DNA of 64,000 bases from Kryptolebias marmoratus. Lineage: Eukaryota > Chordata > Actinopteri > Cyprinodontiformes > Rivulidae. The DNA is taken from the NCBI RefSeq assembly GCF_001649575.2, contig NC_051434.1, positions 10,419,914 to 10,483,913 of the forward strand, in the 5' to 3' direction. Position numbers and translations under genes: made by a program. Position 1 is the stretch's first letter. Each line of letters begins with the position of its first letter. Positions 48,301 to 63,858 of the stretch are shown in pieces. The notes under the pieces were generated by a model. The model saw nothing but the letters and a program-made list of their open reading frames with translations. It did no database searches and was not told where the DNA came from.

Positions 48301-51300
48301 GTTATGTGATGTACCAGCTCTTCAAAGCCATCAAATATCTCCATTCAGGGAATGTTATCCACAGAGACCAAAAGGTGAAAAATGTTTGTCAGAATTTGGA
48401 CATTTCATATTGTTAATTTGGCATATTTAGTCTTAAGTTTTTCTTTTTGTTTTAAAATAAAACCCCAGTAAATCATAAAACCCTTGACCTTTCAAGCAAG
48501 AATGAAGTTCCTCACATTAAACTTCCTTTACATTTTCCACTCTTGGTTTCTGTCTTAAACGGAAAACCTTGTTGAGAATCTGACTTGTTTTAATAAATGA
48601 ATGCTCTTCCGCCCGTTTTCTCCACAGCCCTCCAACGTGCTCCTGGACTCAGACTGTGTAGTCAAGCTCTGTGATTTCGGCTTGGCCAGATCACTCAACC
48701 AGATCCAGGAGGACAGCGGGAACCCGGCGCTGACGGAGTACGTGGCCACACGGTGGTATCGAGCACCAGAGATCCTGCTGGGATCCTCAAGGTATCAGCT
48801 GCGATCAGCATCAGTTGTTCCTAGAGCATCTGACCTCCGCCCTTCACAATAGTTGATTTATTAATGATGAAACAGTAACAGGACATACTCTTGTCTATTT
48901 TTGGAAGAGTAGTTGGAAGAGTAGTTGATTTATAGATGAAACCCCAACCGTGTAACCATTTGTCAGCTTTGAAAATGGCTACTTCCTCATCTGCTGCTCT
49001 GCTGTTTTGGTGTTTTCAAATCCCTAAATCTCAGGTGTTTTGTTGACCCTTATTTTTTAAATCTACATAACCAATTATCTCCTTCCTGAGCGCACAAACC
49101 TAATAATATGTGACTTCATTTTACAATGAAAACATGCTTCCTCAGACACCAGCAGCACCTTTCATATCTATTTTTAAAGTAAGTCCAGGTCCTGCAGTAC
49201 ATTTTTGATGTGACACACCCCCTCACCCAACCTTTCCTTTAAACTTAACCTTAAATTTCAACCTCAGCTTTAAACTAAAGCTAACCTCTAAACCTTACCT
49301 TTATATCACATTGCTCATGTAAGATATGCATGGCTTAATGGAGACGTTGTGTATATTACTGTAGCCCCACAAATAGAAAATTAGCATTTTTTTTATCAGA
49401 ATGCACATTTAGAAGGAGTTTTAATATCTCATTAGTTGCAAGCTGTAATCTCACCACTAGGTTGCACTGAACACTAAACACCGCTCCTTTAAAGCGGCAC
49501 CATTCTGAGTTTCCCAGCCCCTAAAAGACGTGTTTGTTGTCCAAAGGTACACCAAGGGTGTGGACATGTGGAGCCTCGGCTGCATCCTGGGAGAAATGCT
49601 GCTGGGAAAAGCCCTGTTTCCTGGAACGTCCACCATCAACCAAGTAGAGAAGATCATGAGTGCCATACCTCACCCAAGTCCCGAGGGTGACTAAAATCTC
49701 AAAAGAGCTTTTTCGAGTGTTCATCAGTTTCAGCCTGGATTAAATAATTACTTTTATGCTTTCAGATATTCTCGCCATCAAGTCTGAATACGGAGCTTCT
49801 GTCATTCAGAGGATGTTACTGAAGTAAGGCAATATGTAGTTTTGTTTTATTTCATGTTTTTGCTATTTATATTGTAAAAGTCCTTCTCTATACAAAGACA
49901 CATGAACAGAACCTTTTAACTGTGTAATTGTACGTATGTGTATGTTATCAGCCAATGACCTGCAGCTGTATTTGTTCTCAGCAGGACTGTATTTGACGTT
50001 AACACAGAGTCTACAGTTCCTCATCGGCCTTTTTGTGACCTTGTCATTGCCGGCACAAAGCTAAATCAGGGAGTGACGCAAACAAATTTTCTTCCTGTCC
50101 CCTGGGTTGACTATCACGAGAGCGTGCACGAGGAGATGAGTTTAATTAAAAACACAGGGAGACCGCAGTGATGCAATAACCCAGCAGTGACAAAGCCAAA
50201 CAGGCCGCCTTCTTGTGACGAGTGCCTGGAGATATCTGAACGAGCAGGCCTGAAAACATACAATAACCACTTCAGGCCTTCTGTTCTGACTGCTTCCAGA
50301 GGTCAAATGTTTTTATTTGTTTTGTTTTTTTTCCTCTGACTCCTTCTGTTTCCTCCATTCACCAGACCGCAGGTGCCTTTGGAGGATCTTCTCCAGCCGT
50401 CTGTGCCACCTGACGCTCTCGACCTGCTGAAGGGATTGCTAGTTTTCAACCCAGACAAGCGGCTGACCGCAGAGCAAGCCCTTCAGCACCCATACGTAGC
50501 CAGGTATTACAGCTTTGTGGTTAGAAAGATTGTTAAGAGATATTTTTTCATGTATTATTTTTCTGTTTTCATTGATATTAAACACGTTAATCTACAAATC
50601 TCTTCACCATATTCAGCTGTTTGTGCTGTTTGTTGATTAGAGATGTCAATATTTGTAAAATAATATGTCATGTGTAATGACTACAACTGAGTTTTCTGTT
50701 CTCCTAGGTTTCATAATCCAGCCAAAGAACCAGCTCTCAACTACGATGTAGTACTGCCAGTGGACGATGATGTGCAATTATCTGTGGTTCAATACCGCAA
50801 CAAAGTATATGAGGTACTAAAATTCAGAGTGAATTAAAGTTTTTCCTCAAGCGGCTCATATTGCACTAAAGCTCACTGCAGTAACGTGTTAATTAGGCAT
50901 TCACAAAGTCATAGTTCAACTGATCACACAGACTAAACCTGGTAAATGTTCCTCTTGTGCACCCACAGATGATACTGGAGAGGAGAACCAACCGTGGGAT
51001 GCTGAGACTGCCCAAGAATGGAGGTTGTGTAGAAAACCAAGAGAAAACCACCGTGAAGTGTGATAAGGGGGAGCAGAGCCCAGTAGCGGCAAACCGCCAT
51101 GGAGCTGACAACCGTAGAGGGAAAACGCAGCGTGAGCAGAATGATGAGACAAACCCCGTTACTTCACATCCAGATGTCGTCCAAACCGGCGCCGTGAGTT
51201 CCTCTGCTGCCGAGAAGACGAGCCCAGTGGTTGGCTGTGGCTATGGAAAACCCTCGTATAACCCCATCACACATGTCCCAAGTAAGAGCAGTTTTGAAAC

Positions 51301-52061
51301 ACGGATATTGTTTTGGCATGACAGAGCTGTGAAGAAGAACATAAACCCCTCTTTTATTCATCCAGATGGTTTTGTTCGGGTTCCAGCTCATCACCTCGCT
51401 GCAGCCAGCAGGAAAGCAGCTGGACAGACCAGTAATGGCACCGCAACTACACCACCAGCAGAGGGCTCCGGAGCTATCGTAGTAAGCAACAGACTGCACT
51501 TTGCTCACCTCTTTACTTTTACTTGTGACCTAACCCTGGTTTCTTTCAGTTTTGCTTTCTTTCTTGCGTTATCTACCAGCATCCTTCTCTGAACTTTAGT
51601 CTGACTCTTCCCCCTCTCTTCTCCAGTCCATGGACCAGATTCTGCAGCGCGGCCGCTCAGCTCCTCCTGTCCACAACCACTCCTTCTCCTTGGCCCTAAA
51701 CCAAACACAGAACAACCCTTTAGTCCGCAAGGACGAGACGTCTCTGTCTGCCGGGCTGCACATCACCTCAGCTCGCCTGGTCAGTGCATGATGTTATCTA
51801 AGGCTCTGAAGATTTTAAAGTGACAAGACCTGGTGACAATAATAACACTTCCATTTTCGTCTGCAGCACCAGCGCTCCAGTCCTCAGGCTCGTGAGGCTC
51901 AGCCACCGCCGCGGTTCAGCAAGAAGGTGTTTCAGAACCACTGTAACGTTGCTGCTGCTGGAGACCCACGAGCCAAATTAGGCAGCTATTCCCAGGCCTA
52001 CGGTACCATCAACAAGACGGAGCTGGACAACCTGCTCCGAAACCGCCCTCACCACCAGTAG
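45315..52061 (+). CDS. mapk15: Mitogen-activated protein kinase 15 (ERK7/8)
   Basis: Atypical MAP kinase that autophosphorylates and acts in ciliogenesis, autophagy and genome maintenance. Exons: 45315-45404, 46372-46470, 46805-46834, 47909-47999, 48244-48374, 48628-48791, 49547-49686, 49766-49823, 50366-50503, 50708-50813, 50969-51281, 51366-51481, 51627-51779 and 51867-52061. In frame: 607 residues. Kinase features: glycine loop GKGAYGIV (28-35), catalytic Lys50 (VVAVKKIF), HRDQKPSN with Asp145 (Gln where most MAPKs have Leu, as in MAPK15), DFG 163-165, TEY 183-185, RWYRAPE. After the kinase, YEMI (348-351) matches the LC3-interacting motif reported for human MAPK15 (YQMI). The long tail is disordered and ends in a conserved [19 protein letters not shown] segment. 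The start is chosen at MSKKYQ; a 5-codon upstream ORF (45271-45285) precedes it. The tail is longer than human (544 as recalled). Confidence 0.95.
46955..47245. mobile_element. Possible degraded hAT-like element
   Basis: Begins CAGTGCTTTCCAAACTTTT and ends CGACCCACTG, so the outer CAGTG/CACTG ends are inverted. Flanks ATTCAGAT and ATTGAGAC match at 6 of 8 positions, as an old hAT target-site duplication would. Inner terminal similarity is weak. Lies in mapk15 intron 3. Confidence 0.4.
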
Positions 52062-52649
52062 CTGCTGGAACACCAGCGGCGTGGCCTTGTTTTGGCAGGA
52101 TGTTGGGTGCCAGACATAGAAACTGTTGGGTGAAACTTTATTTTTGGTACTGTATGAATTTCAGTCATGGAGAGATTTATTTAAATTCACTGCCCTCCAT
52201 GGTGAAATCTGTTGCGTTTATCAAAGTGAAAGCTGTGGCCTTTTTTTTAAATGTATATGTTTGATGCAGCCATATTGTTTGGATCTGAATTGAGAATATA
52301 TTGATGAATATGCACCACTGTTACGCTCTTCTAGCTAATCCATCGTCTTGTCTGCCTGACAGGATGACAATGCTTTTCTGAATATATTTGTAAAATGTCA
52401 CAAATAGAGGGAGCCCAACAGGTGACACTCTAAGTTAGAATCAGCCAAGAGTTTTCATTTTGATCAGGTAAAAACAAACTTACCTGAAGGCTTAATATCA
52501 CATAAACAACATTATTATTCCATTGAGTTTTCAGAGGGACATGTAACAGTTGTGAAATGTGCAAACAGATGTTTTTATTAACAGATTATATGTAACAACA
52601 GCAGCAATAAGCCTCCTTGCTGTAACGTGTGCAGCACATGAAGTTTGAT

Positions 52650-52655
52650 AATAAA
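52650..52655 (+). terminator. mapk15: Poly(A) signal of mapk15
   Basis: AATAAA about 590 bases after the mapk15 stop codon, followed by GT-rich sequence. Confidence 0.6.
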
Positions 52656-53129
52656 CTGAGGTTGAAGAGTTGATCCTGACTGGAAGTTTGACAGAAATGT
52701 TAAAGCCTCCATTAATAATGAATACTGATGATTACCAGTTTCTTTTACCAAATGCAATTGTTAATACTGGTCCGGTTTTTATTTGTTTTTGTGGTAAAAA
52801 CAGTTAATCCGATGGTTCCCATCCCAAAGGAATGATGGCAACATCACTTACGATTAAACTATCAGATTATTGTATTTTTTTTGTTTGTTTTGCATCCTCA
52901 TATTTATTTGCTATTTTTACATAGAAGATATTATTTTGAAATTGTTCACTTGTCGGTCCGCAGTCTTTCAGAGAGTACCTCAATTTATTTGTTCATATGA
53001 CTAAATGGAAACTGAGGGGAGAAACATTGTTTGGTTGGAGGGATCATAACAAACCAAACATGACACAGGGCTGAAAAGTAGAACAATAAAATAACTTTTT
53101 ATTATTGTTATTATTATTATGTGAATGCT
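52656..53129. other. Intergenic DNA, no feature seen
   Basis: AT-rich DNA with a short TTA repeat near 53100-53120. No exon or known repeat recognised. Confidence 0.5.
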
Positions 53130-53720
53130 AAGTCATGCTTTTTATAACTGTTTATACATCCAAACATTTGAAACATTTCTTTGTAGAAATATACTGAGAA
53201 AAAAACCCCATTGTTCTTTTTAAAAGCTACTGCACCTTTCTTGCTCTATTTTTCTTCTTATGTTGCATTTAGTGTTTAGCTCCTGTTTTGCTGTTTTATC
53301 TTTTAGCTAAGGTTTTGCTAATTTTAGCCACTGGCTACTGTTTTGCATTGAGATACAGTTATGCAGATTTTAGCTTTGATTTTGCTAAATTTAATTTTTA
53401 ACTTAACTCTTGTTTTGCTTATTTTTTGCTTTGTAGCAATGATTTTACTAATTTTAGCTTTTACCTAAGGTTCTGCTAATTTTAGCACTGAGAAACAGCT
53501 TTGCTTATTTTAGCTTTTAGCTTTTGTTTTGTTCTTTTTAGTCCTGTTTTGTTCATTTTTACTTTGCAGCTATGGTTCTGCTCATTTTAACTTCTGTGTT
53601 GCGTGTTTTAATTTTAACCAGTCACTTCCATCTTCTACAGCAAAACCAAACAAAGTCATTCACCTTTCAGCATTCTCACTACATTTCCACAGAGAATGCA
53701 AATATTTCTAGTTATGTATT
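53130..53720 (-). repeat. AGCTAAAA-type dispersed repeat, copy E (inverted)
   Basis: Starts near GCTAAGTCATGC (the inverted tail). The body is a long run of TTTTGCTAATTTTAGC / TTTTAGCTAAGG motifs, and it ends CAAATATTTCTAGTT. It is the second longest copy, between mapk15 and grina. Confidence 0.65.
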
Positions 53721-54065
53721 ATGATTAATATTATTGAATCAAAGCAGATAAAATAAAACCTCATGTGCTGTGTTTTCCCCTCCAGATTCAGATATATATG
53801 AGCTTCAGTATGTCTTTCTGAACTGATAAAAAAACACATTTTAACATTTTATCAGTGATAATAAATCACATGACTCAGGCGCATCTAGATCTTTCTACAG
53901 CGGGGTTTAGTTCATAAACCTTCCCCTCTCCTCCACGTGACCAGGAGACGGTATTTAAATTAAAAAAAAAACGCTGTGTCATTTGGAGTCGGATAATTAA
54001 AGAAATAAAAAAACAATAATGATTATTCTTTTTTTTAAAAAAGGACTGAGCGGAGATTCCCACAG

Positions 54066-54095
54066 GTCACGTGACCCGGCCGGCTGGTGACGTCA
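54066..54095 (+). promoter_or_regulatory. grina: CLEAR palindrome and CRE in the grina promoter
   Basis: GTCACGTGAC (54066-54075) is a perfect palindromic CLEAR/E-box sequence bound by TFEB/MITF-type factors. TGACGTCA (54088-54095) is a full palindromic CRE, 12 bases further on. Both precede a GC-rich segment ending in the donor AAAG|GTAAGG at 54188. Confidence 0.6.
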
Positions 54096-54099
54096 GCGG

Positions 54100-54188
54100 C
54101 CCCCCTCTCAGTTCGGTTCAGATCCAGGAGGAGGAGGAGGCGGACGGAACTCATTTCTGCGGCCGCTCACAAACAAACTGCCTGAAAG
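54100..54188 (+). other. grina: Noncoding first exon of grina
   Basis: GC-rich, purine-rich segment that ends in the strong donor CTGAAAG|GTAAGG. It fits a 5'UTR exon splicing across a 6.2 kb intron to the exon holding the grina ATG at 60476. The exon start is estimated. Confidence 0.55.
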
Positions 54189-55245
54189 GTAAGGGTGTTG
54201 TTGTTTTGTCGAGGACGTAATTCACCTGTTTGGTTTATTTATTTATTGTTTTTTTTTTAATATGGCAGCGATAAGCTCCCCCCGCCCCCCTTGTTGAAAG
54301 CCGTTATCTTGTTAACGGTCACCGGGACAGAAAGATGAAAATCCAAATTTTAGCCCAAAATAGAAATGTTAGCCTCCAGACAAACGTCGGGATTAATGAT
54401 GGCGGTCGGGCTTTAACAGGGGAGCTGACAGGACACCAGGGTAAGGGTGATGGGGGCGCCACAGCGTCTCACTGACTCTGCTAAAACAAAATAAATACAA
54501 ATATTTAAAGAAAAAAAAATAGGATCCAACATGGCGAGCTGTGTTGTGATGGGGGGCTCGGTCCAGTTCTGACACATCCTGCTATAATGCCCCCCTTCCT
54601 GTTAATGGCGAAGACAGGCTAACAGATGATGTGAGTGTCGCATTTATTTAAGGCCTGCAGACAGAGCCTCTGCAGCATGGTCAATAGTCCTGGGTCCACG
54701 TTTCTGTTTTGGTTTGCAGCAGACTTCATGTTTCATTCATTCCTGTTATCAGCCTCCACCAATATGTGTTGCATTGCACCTGACTTCACAGGATGAAGTT
54801 CAGATTCCAGTTTGATTAACTGGGAGGCAGTCATGTTCAAGAAGGGATTCAATTATTTTAATTATTTTAATGGGATGTTTGTGTTGGAACACTGTTATGT
54901 ACATTCAGGCTCATCAGGCAACACATAAATGATGACGACAACAATTTTTATCATTATTTGTTGTAGGAATATGAGCTTTTGTCATGACTCCCCACATGGT
55001 TTTATATTTTTGTCGCTGATTAAGTCTCTTTATTTACTTTTTTGGTTGTTTCGAGCCAATCATTTTGGCCATAGAGGGATTTTTATCTGTAAATATTTAT
55101 ATAATGTACTCTAAAGTTTGATATTTTTGTTAATTTTATATGTGTATTAATTGTTTGCAGAAAGAACCGAGTATTTCCTAAAGTAGAATTAACCATTAAC
55201 AACAATTCTTCTTAAGCTGGAGCTGCAAATGCTTTTTACATGTAC

Positions 55246-55275
55246 ACATTTATATATATATATATATATATTTAT
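55246..55275. repeat. (TA)n microsatellite
   Basis: About 10 TA repeats flanked by TTTAT, in grina intron 1. Confidence 0.85.
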
Positions 55276-56499
55276 GTACAATTAGACAGCATTGATGGCA
55301 TCAAGTGAGTCATTTTGAAAGCCTTTAGCTCCAATTCAAATACCATGAAACAAGTCTGCTTGTTACAAATTGTCTTTTACTTGGTAAAAATCATAAAACT
55401 GTCCCCCAACATCGTGACATCAACACTGTTTACTGTCACACATTCGTTTCAGTCTTTAATTCCCTTCTCTTTGGACAAATACGCCACACGTTTCAAAGTT
55501 TACACCGCCTCATGTGACCAAAACACACCTTTTTCTTCTCCTAATACATCATTTGAAGGGTGTGTTTTTAGTAAGCCCGACAAGTTTGATCGGTTTCTTC
55601 CAATATCATCTGGCTGCTTTCTGTGAATTGAAACTAAAAGGGTTCTGATCACCTGATATCATGTGAAGGAATCATGTTTACTCTGCTTACTGTGCATGTT
55701 TGTTTTTTTTTAAGTTAGTAGCTCAGTTACTAAATTAGTTGAAATGGATTTATACAGCTGCAGTATTTATTGGGTGAATGTTTTTTTTTGATTTAGCTAG
55801 TTACACCGAGTCAACTCTGGCACCTTCACCACCTGATAAAGAAGTTTATTAAAAAGAGCAACATAGTTAGGCGTTTGCTTACACTGGAGTCAATAATAAA
55901 ACTCTTTTTACAACAGGTTATTCTCAGGCTTTAATAAGTTAATGCCCAGTATTTGACTCGGACCGTACCTTTTACGTATTACTACTTTTAAGGAATTGAT
56001 AAATCAAGCAATTGTGATCTAAGATGAAAGTTTTCTAAAAAAACAAAAAAAGTGGGGTTTCATTGTGGCAGATTGCTGTCATTCACTAACTTCCTGAAAC
56101 CATCTGATGAAAGGCCTAAAAGTTTGCAGGTTTGAAACTGTCAGAGCTGCTGCTGTCCCGATGACTGTCCTTCCCCTCAGACTCGTACAACCGCCGTCTG
56201 ATAAGGTGGAGGCACAGCCGCGGAGACGCTTATCTGCCAGTTAGTCCAGATAATTGTCTTTAAACTGGGACGGCGTGATATGAGTGCATGCTGTTTATGG
56301 AGCTAAAACAGTCTCCTAATTCACAAATGCACAGGACGAGATTCCACACGACTGACATCAAAAACTAAAGAAGAATAAGAAGAAGTAGCAAAAGTAAATT
56401 AGCTATTAGAGAATTGTTTCAAAGATCATCTGGGGATATAGTTTTTAGTAGCATTTTTAGTTTTTTAAGAGGAACGGGTATTTTGGGAAGAATATAGTA

Positions 56500-56580
56500 A
56501 GTAGTATATCTGAACCATATTCCAATCTGGAAGGTGGCGGTAATGCACCTGAGGTTGTTTGCCAGCTGCCATTAAAAAGC

Positions 56581-56610
<30 letters not shown>
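56500..56610 (+). repeat. Retroelement-like tail with (AAG)n
   Basis: GGTGGCGGTAATGCACCTGA...GCCAGCTGCCATTAAAAAGC followed by about ten AAG repeats. I recognise this as a common fish interspersed 3' tail (LINE/SINE type) ending in a trinucleotide repeat. Assignment is from memory. Confidence 0.5.
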
Positions 56611-56611
<1 letters not shown>

Positions 56612-56701
56612 GTCAAACCGCGCTATTTGCTTGGGAATTTCAGTTAGATGGTGGCGAAGTCCAAGTAACTGAATTTCCCAAGCAAGTAGCATGGTTTGAC
56701 T
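56611..56701. repeat. Long inverted repeat (36-bp arms) flanked by AAG/CTT tracts
   Basis: Arm 56611-56646 and arm 56666-56701 are reverse complements at 32 of 36 positions, around a 19-base loop. Outside them the left AAG tract and the right CTT tract (56706-56720) also pair, so the hairpin extends to over 50 bp. A third partial copy of the outer arm end (GCGCGGTTTGACTAGC) follows near 56738. Confidence 0.75.
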
Positions 56702-58178
56702 AGTTTTTCTTCTTCTTCTTTCGTTTGTAACGGCAGGCGCGGTTTGACTAGCTTACTGTGATTGGCTGCTGATCATTCCCTGTTAAAAAGAAAGACATTT
56801 GTGGACTGAGACATCAGGGGAGTCTCAAAATTCACACACAAGCAGATTGTAAATCAAGTTATATTTGTGTTTGCATCAAAAATAGAAGTGTGACTCTCGT
56901 CCTGTGCATTTGTGAATTATGTTGTTTTAGGAGTCTGTTTCAGAAACACCTTGTGTGTGAGAAACAAGCACATGCTTTTATTTTTATTTATTTTTTTACC
57001 CCACAGGTTACAAATCCAGTTAGTCAGTCATCAGGTGACAGTGAAGCGGCGTTTTACTCCAACTGAGACGATGAACACGTGGCGTAAACTTCTGCTCGCT
57101 CCGGCTTCGCCTGCTCTGTTTCTGTGCTCCCTGCTATCGCTCGGGCGTGCAGGCGGCAATGCTTGTTCGTGGGCTTATCGCCGTATTGTCCCAACCTAAT
57201 TGTGTTAACGCGGCTCTCCTGACTGGACCGCTGAATTCCTCCCTTTAACCCTAATTCCCTCAGTGAGCGCCATCGGCGGAGGTCGTGGACAGCGGCGCTG
57301 TTTTTACCCACAGCATCGCGGCGTCTCGCCTAAGAGGATTTGCAGCCTCACCTAACGCTTGTAAAGCCGTACAAGGCCCGTCTTAAGCTGAATACTAAAG
57401 GGGGAAAAAACAAGCTATATTGACTGTATTCACTTTAACATTTCAGACATGGAAGTGAAACCAGTGTTGTTTTAACACTTGGTGGTAGTTAAAAAAGTCA
57501 AACTTTCAATGTCCTCAACTGGGTCATCTTAGTGTCATCTTAGTGCGGGTTTCTTTTGTAACCCTGGTTATTTTTATTCCATCAGGTGCTTTTTTTTTGT
57601 AATGACATGTGAAAATTAAAAAAAATCAGTTGTGAAATCACCAGAGGAAGGGAGGCCACCTACACAGCTGTTGTGGCTTTGGGAGATATTAGTGCTCCGC
57701 TCCCTGGAGTGTATGTGTGTGTTACTTTGAATTACGCTAAATAATCCATTATTGATACAAAAATCCACAGACAGAGCTGCACTGATGAATTCGGCTCTAA
57801 AATAATAATAATAAAAAAACACAAAGCAAAGTGTCTTTTTGTAAAACTTGACCACAAGATTTGTCTTTCATGGCTCCTAAAACAAACAAACAGAAACAAG
57901 CAGTGTGTACTCTGACAGCAGTTATTAGAGCAGGTTTCTAGTTTTACCAGGAAAATACAATGAAGCTTAAAGTTATAATATAATATAACTTCTCTTTCAT
58001 TCCAAACAACCTCAAATCGCTGATTTAGGTTTAATTTTTCTTGTCAGTGTGCTTTTCTGGTAATGAATTGAGCTTAAAGTGTTGGTCAAGGGAGATAAAA
58101 GGCATTTAAATACTTTACCTTGTGCTTTATTAAGTTGGCACTGTTTTTTAAAAAATATTATTTTATATCGAGTGTAAA

Positions 58179-58653
58179 ACACGCTCGCCGGCCACTTTAT
58201 TAGGTGCACTTGTTCAATTGCTCGTTACAATAAATAGCTAATCGGTGAGCCACACGGCAGCAGCTCAGCTCATTTAGACGTGGCGAAGCATCAGAGGGAC
58301 TTTGAACATGATTGTTGGTGCCAGACGGGCCAGAACCTGCTGACCTGCTGGGATTTCTTTTACACACGACCATCTCTGGGGTTTAAGGAGAGTGACCTAA
58401 TAAAAGAGAAACTATCCAGTGATGGACAATTGTGTGAGAAAGGGCAGACTGGCCGGAGAGGCAGCGGCTCAAATAACCAGTCAGAACAACCGGACACCTC
58501 TCTGAACCTCGAAGCAGATGGAAGAGCAGCAGAAGACCACACCAGATGTGGTGGAACAGCTGTAAATCTGCATCAACTGCGTCATGCTGTCATATCAGTA
58601 TGGACCAACCCAGTACTAGCCAGGTGAACCTAATAAAGTGTCCGGTGAGTGTA
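58179..58653 (+). mobile_element. Internally deleted Tc1-like DNA transposon
   Basis: Terminal inverted repeats: GGCCACTTTATTAGGTGCAC near the left end and GTGAACCTAATAAAGTGTCC near the right. The left interior (GAACATGATTGTTGGTGCCA, CACACGACCATCTCTGGGGT) matches the start of a Tc1-type transposase reading frame with its DNA-binding part. The right interior (GATGTGGTGGAACAGC, TGCATCAACTGCGTCATGC) matches its end. The central catalytic DDE portion is missing, so the copy is nonautonomous. The 115-residue frame inside is a remnant. Lies in grina intron 1. Confidence 0.75.
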
Positions 58654-60475
58654 TAAAAACACCGGATGTGTGTGTGTGTGTGAGGCGCTTTGAAGAACCT
58701 GGAGACGAGCACTGTAGAAGCGTGGATCGTTTATCATTTGATTCACAGCTGATTCGATTAAATGAACTGTGATATAATGAAAACCCAAGATGCCTTTTAT
58801 CAGATATCCAGGGTCAAAATCATTTATTATTTAGCACAAATCCTGTTAATTATCCTTTCATGAAAGTGGCCACAAAAGAGGCGGTAACAAACAAATGAAA
58901 AACAAAACCCGAGTCGTAAAAGTGCCCACAGACGAGTAACGGAAGTCGTCGAAAGTATGCGAATTGATATAAATGTGATATATTTAGTTGTGCCTTAAGT
59001 TAAAGACTTTGAACACAGTTTATTTTACCTTCTGTGTGGTTTGTGCTCTCAGTTCTGTTGAGGAAGATGATTTCTTGAGCTGCGTGAACATTGCTCAGGG
59101 TGGATATCGTGTCGCATATTTACTCAGAAGCTCTTGGGTCGATGTTGACACAGGTTTTTCTGATCAGCTGACTGATATGCTCTATTGTGGGCCATTATAA
59201 GCAAATACACCGTGGCTGTGTTACACAGCTGTGACAGATTTCTGTTCTGTCAGCCAGTGTTCAATACAGATGGAACCCTTGACCCACAGAAAAAAGGGGC
59301 TGATGTGAAGACACGATAAAATAAATCAGTGTGTGTAATACGTTGCCTGCCTCACACGATGATTGTTGTCTGTGGTGGGGGGTGGGGGGATTTGGCTCCT
59401 AAGATAATGACTGTAATCTGGAATGATCTTAATGGGTAATGTCAGCGCGAAGCACCGCCAACATGTTGCAGCGTCCCGGTGTTACGGACAGGGATCATCA
59501 GGAGTCCAAATGCATCCGAGAGAGCAAAACTGAGCGACGTTGCGTAACACTTACTGTTAATTCAACGTGGCCTGGAAAAAGACAGTCAGTCAGCGTGACT
59601 TTCAGTTTTCTGACCCGCTGCCGCTGAATGAACATTTCTGCCCTTTTTGCTAAGGTTGGCGAAAAAAAATAAAACAACCCCACAGGTCGAGTGCAGCGAG
59701 TGTGTTTAAATCCCTTTCCACACACGGCCGCGGTGCCCGTATTGTATTGTAAAGCCGGCGCTCTCCCCACGTCTGGCCTTTTTTTTTCAGCTTTTTCGAA
59801 GTCTGCAACTGGCTCAGTGGCTTTTGGCTCTCCCCCCTCCTGCCCAGCAGAAGTTTTCTGCTGGGAGCCGTTGCCCTCTTTGTGAAACCTGCGAAACACA
59901 TTCAGAGACACCCATTCAGATGTTGTCCTCTGTAGGAGACGTCTTTTTTATGTGCACGAAGCTGCCTCTTTATTTTTACTGATGGCACAGAAGCTTGTTC
60001 AAGTAGCCTGATTGGGTGGGGGTGGAGGGGCAGTGTCTTTACATCATGTGCCAGCAAATTATGTCTTGCTGAGAAAAATAAGAAAAACTCTTTATTTGAT
60101 CCATGATGAAAATGTGTTTTAAACTATTAGTACGATTTCCTCCAACAGGCCACTCATTCAGCAGGGAAACTATTTAACATTGACATAACTTTTAGTTTTA
60201 ATTTTAGGTTGGAGGTGTTGAACTGTTTGAACATATTTGCTTATTTCTGCAGTTTGGACTGTAATCTGTTCACAGGATGACATTAATAATCCGTTAACCA
60301 TTCAATCCTTCTGAAAATGTTCAGGTTTATATTGTGCAACAATTTTAGTTAAGATCCTTTCTTCCTGTTTAATGTATGTTTGTGTTGAGTGCATATTTTT
60401 TTGTAAGTGGTTATTGTCCAACTCTGTTTTTTTTTTTTTTATAGATTATTGCAGTTGTAAGCATTTGTCCACACC

Positions 60476-63858
<3,383 letters not shown>

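Noticed and set aside
58280..58627. 115-residue plus-strand open frame as a gene
   Set aside because: Lies wholly inside the deleted Tc1-like element between its inverted ends and is a transposase remnant, not a host gene.
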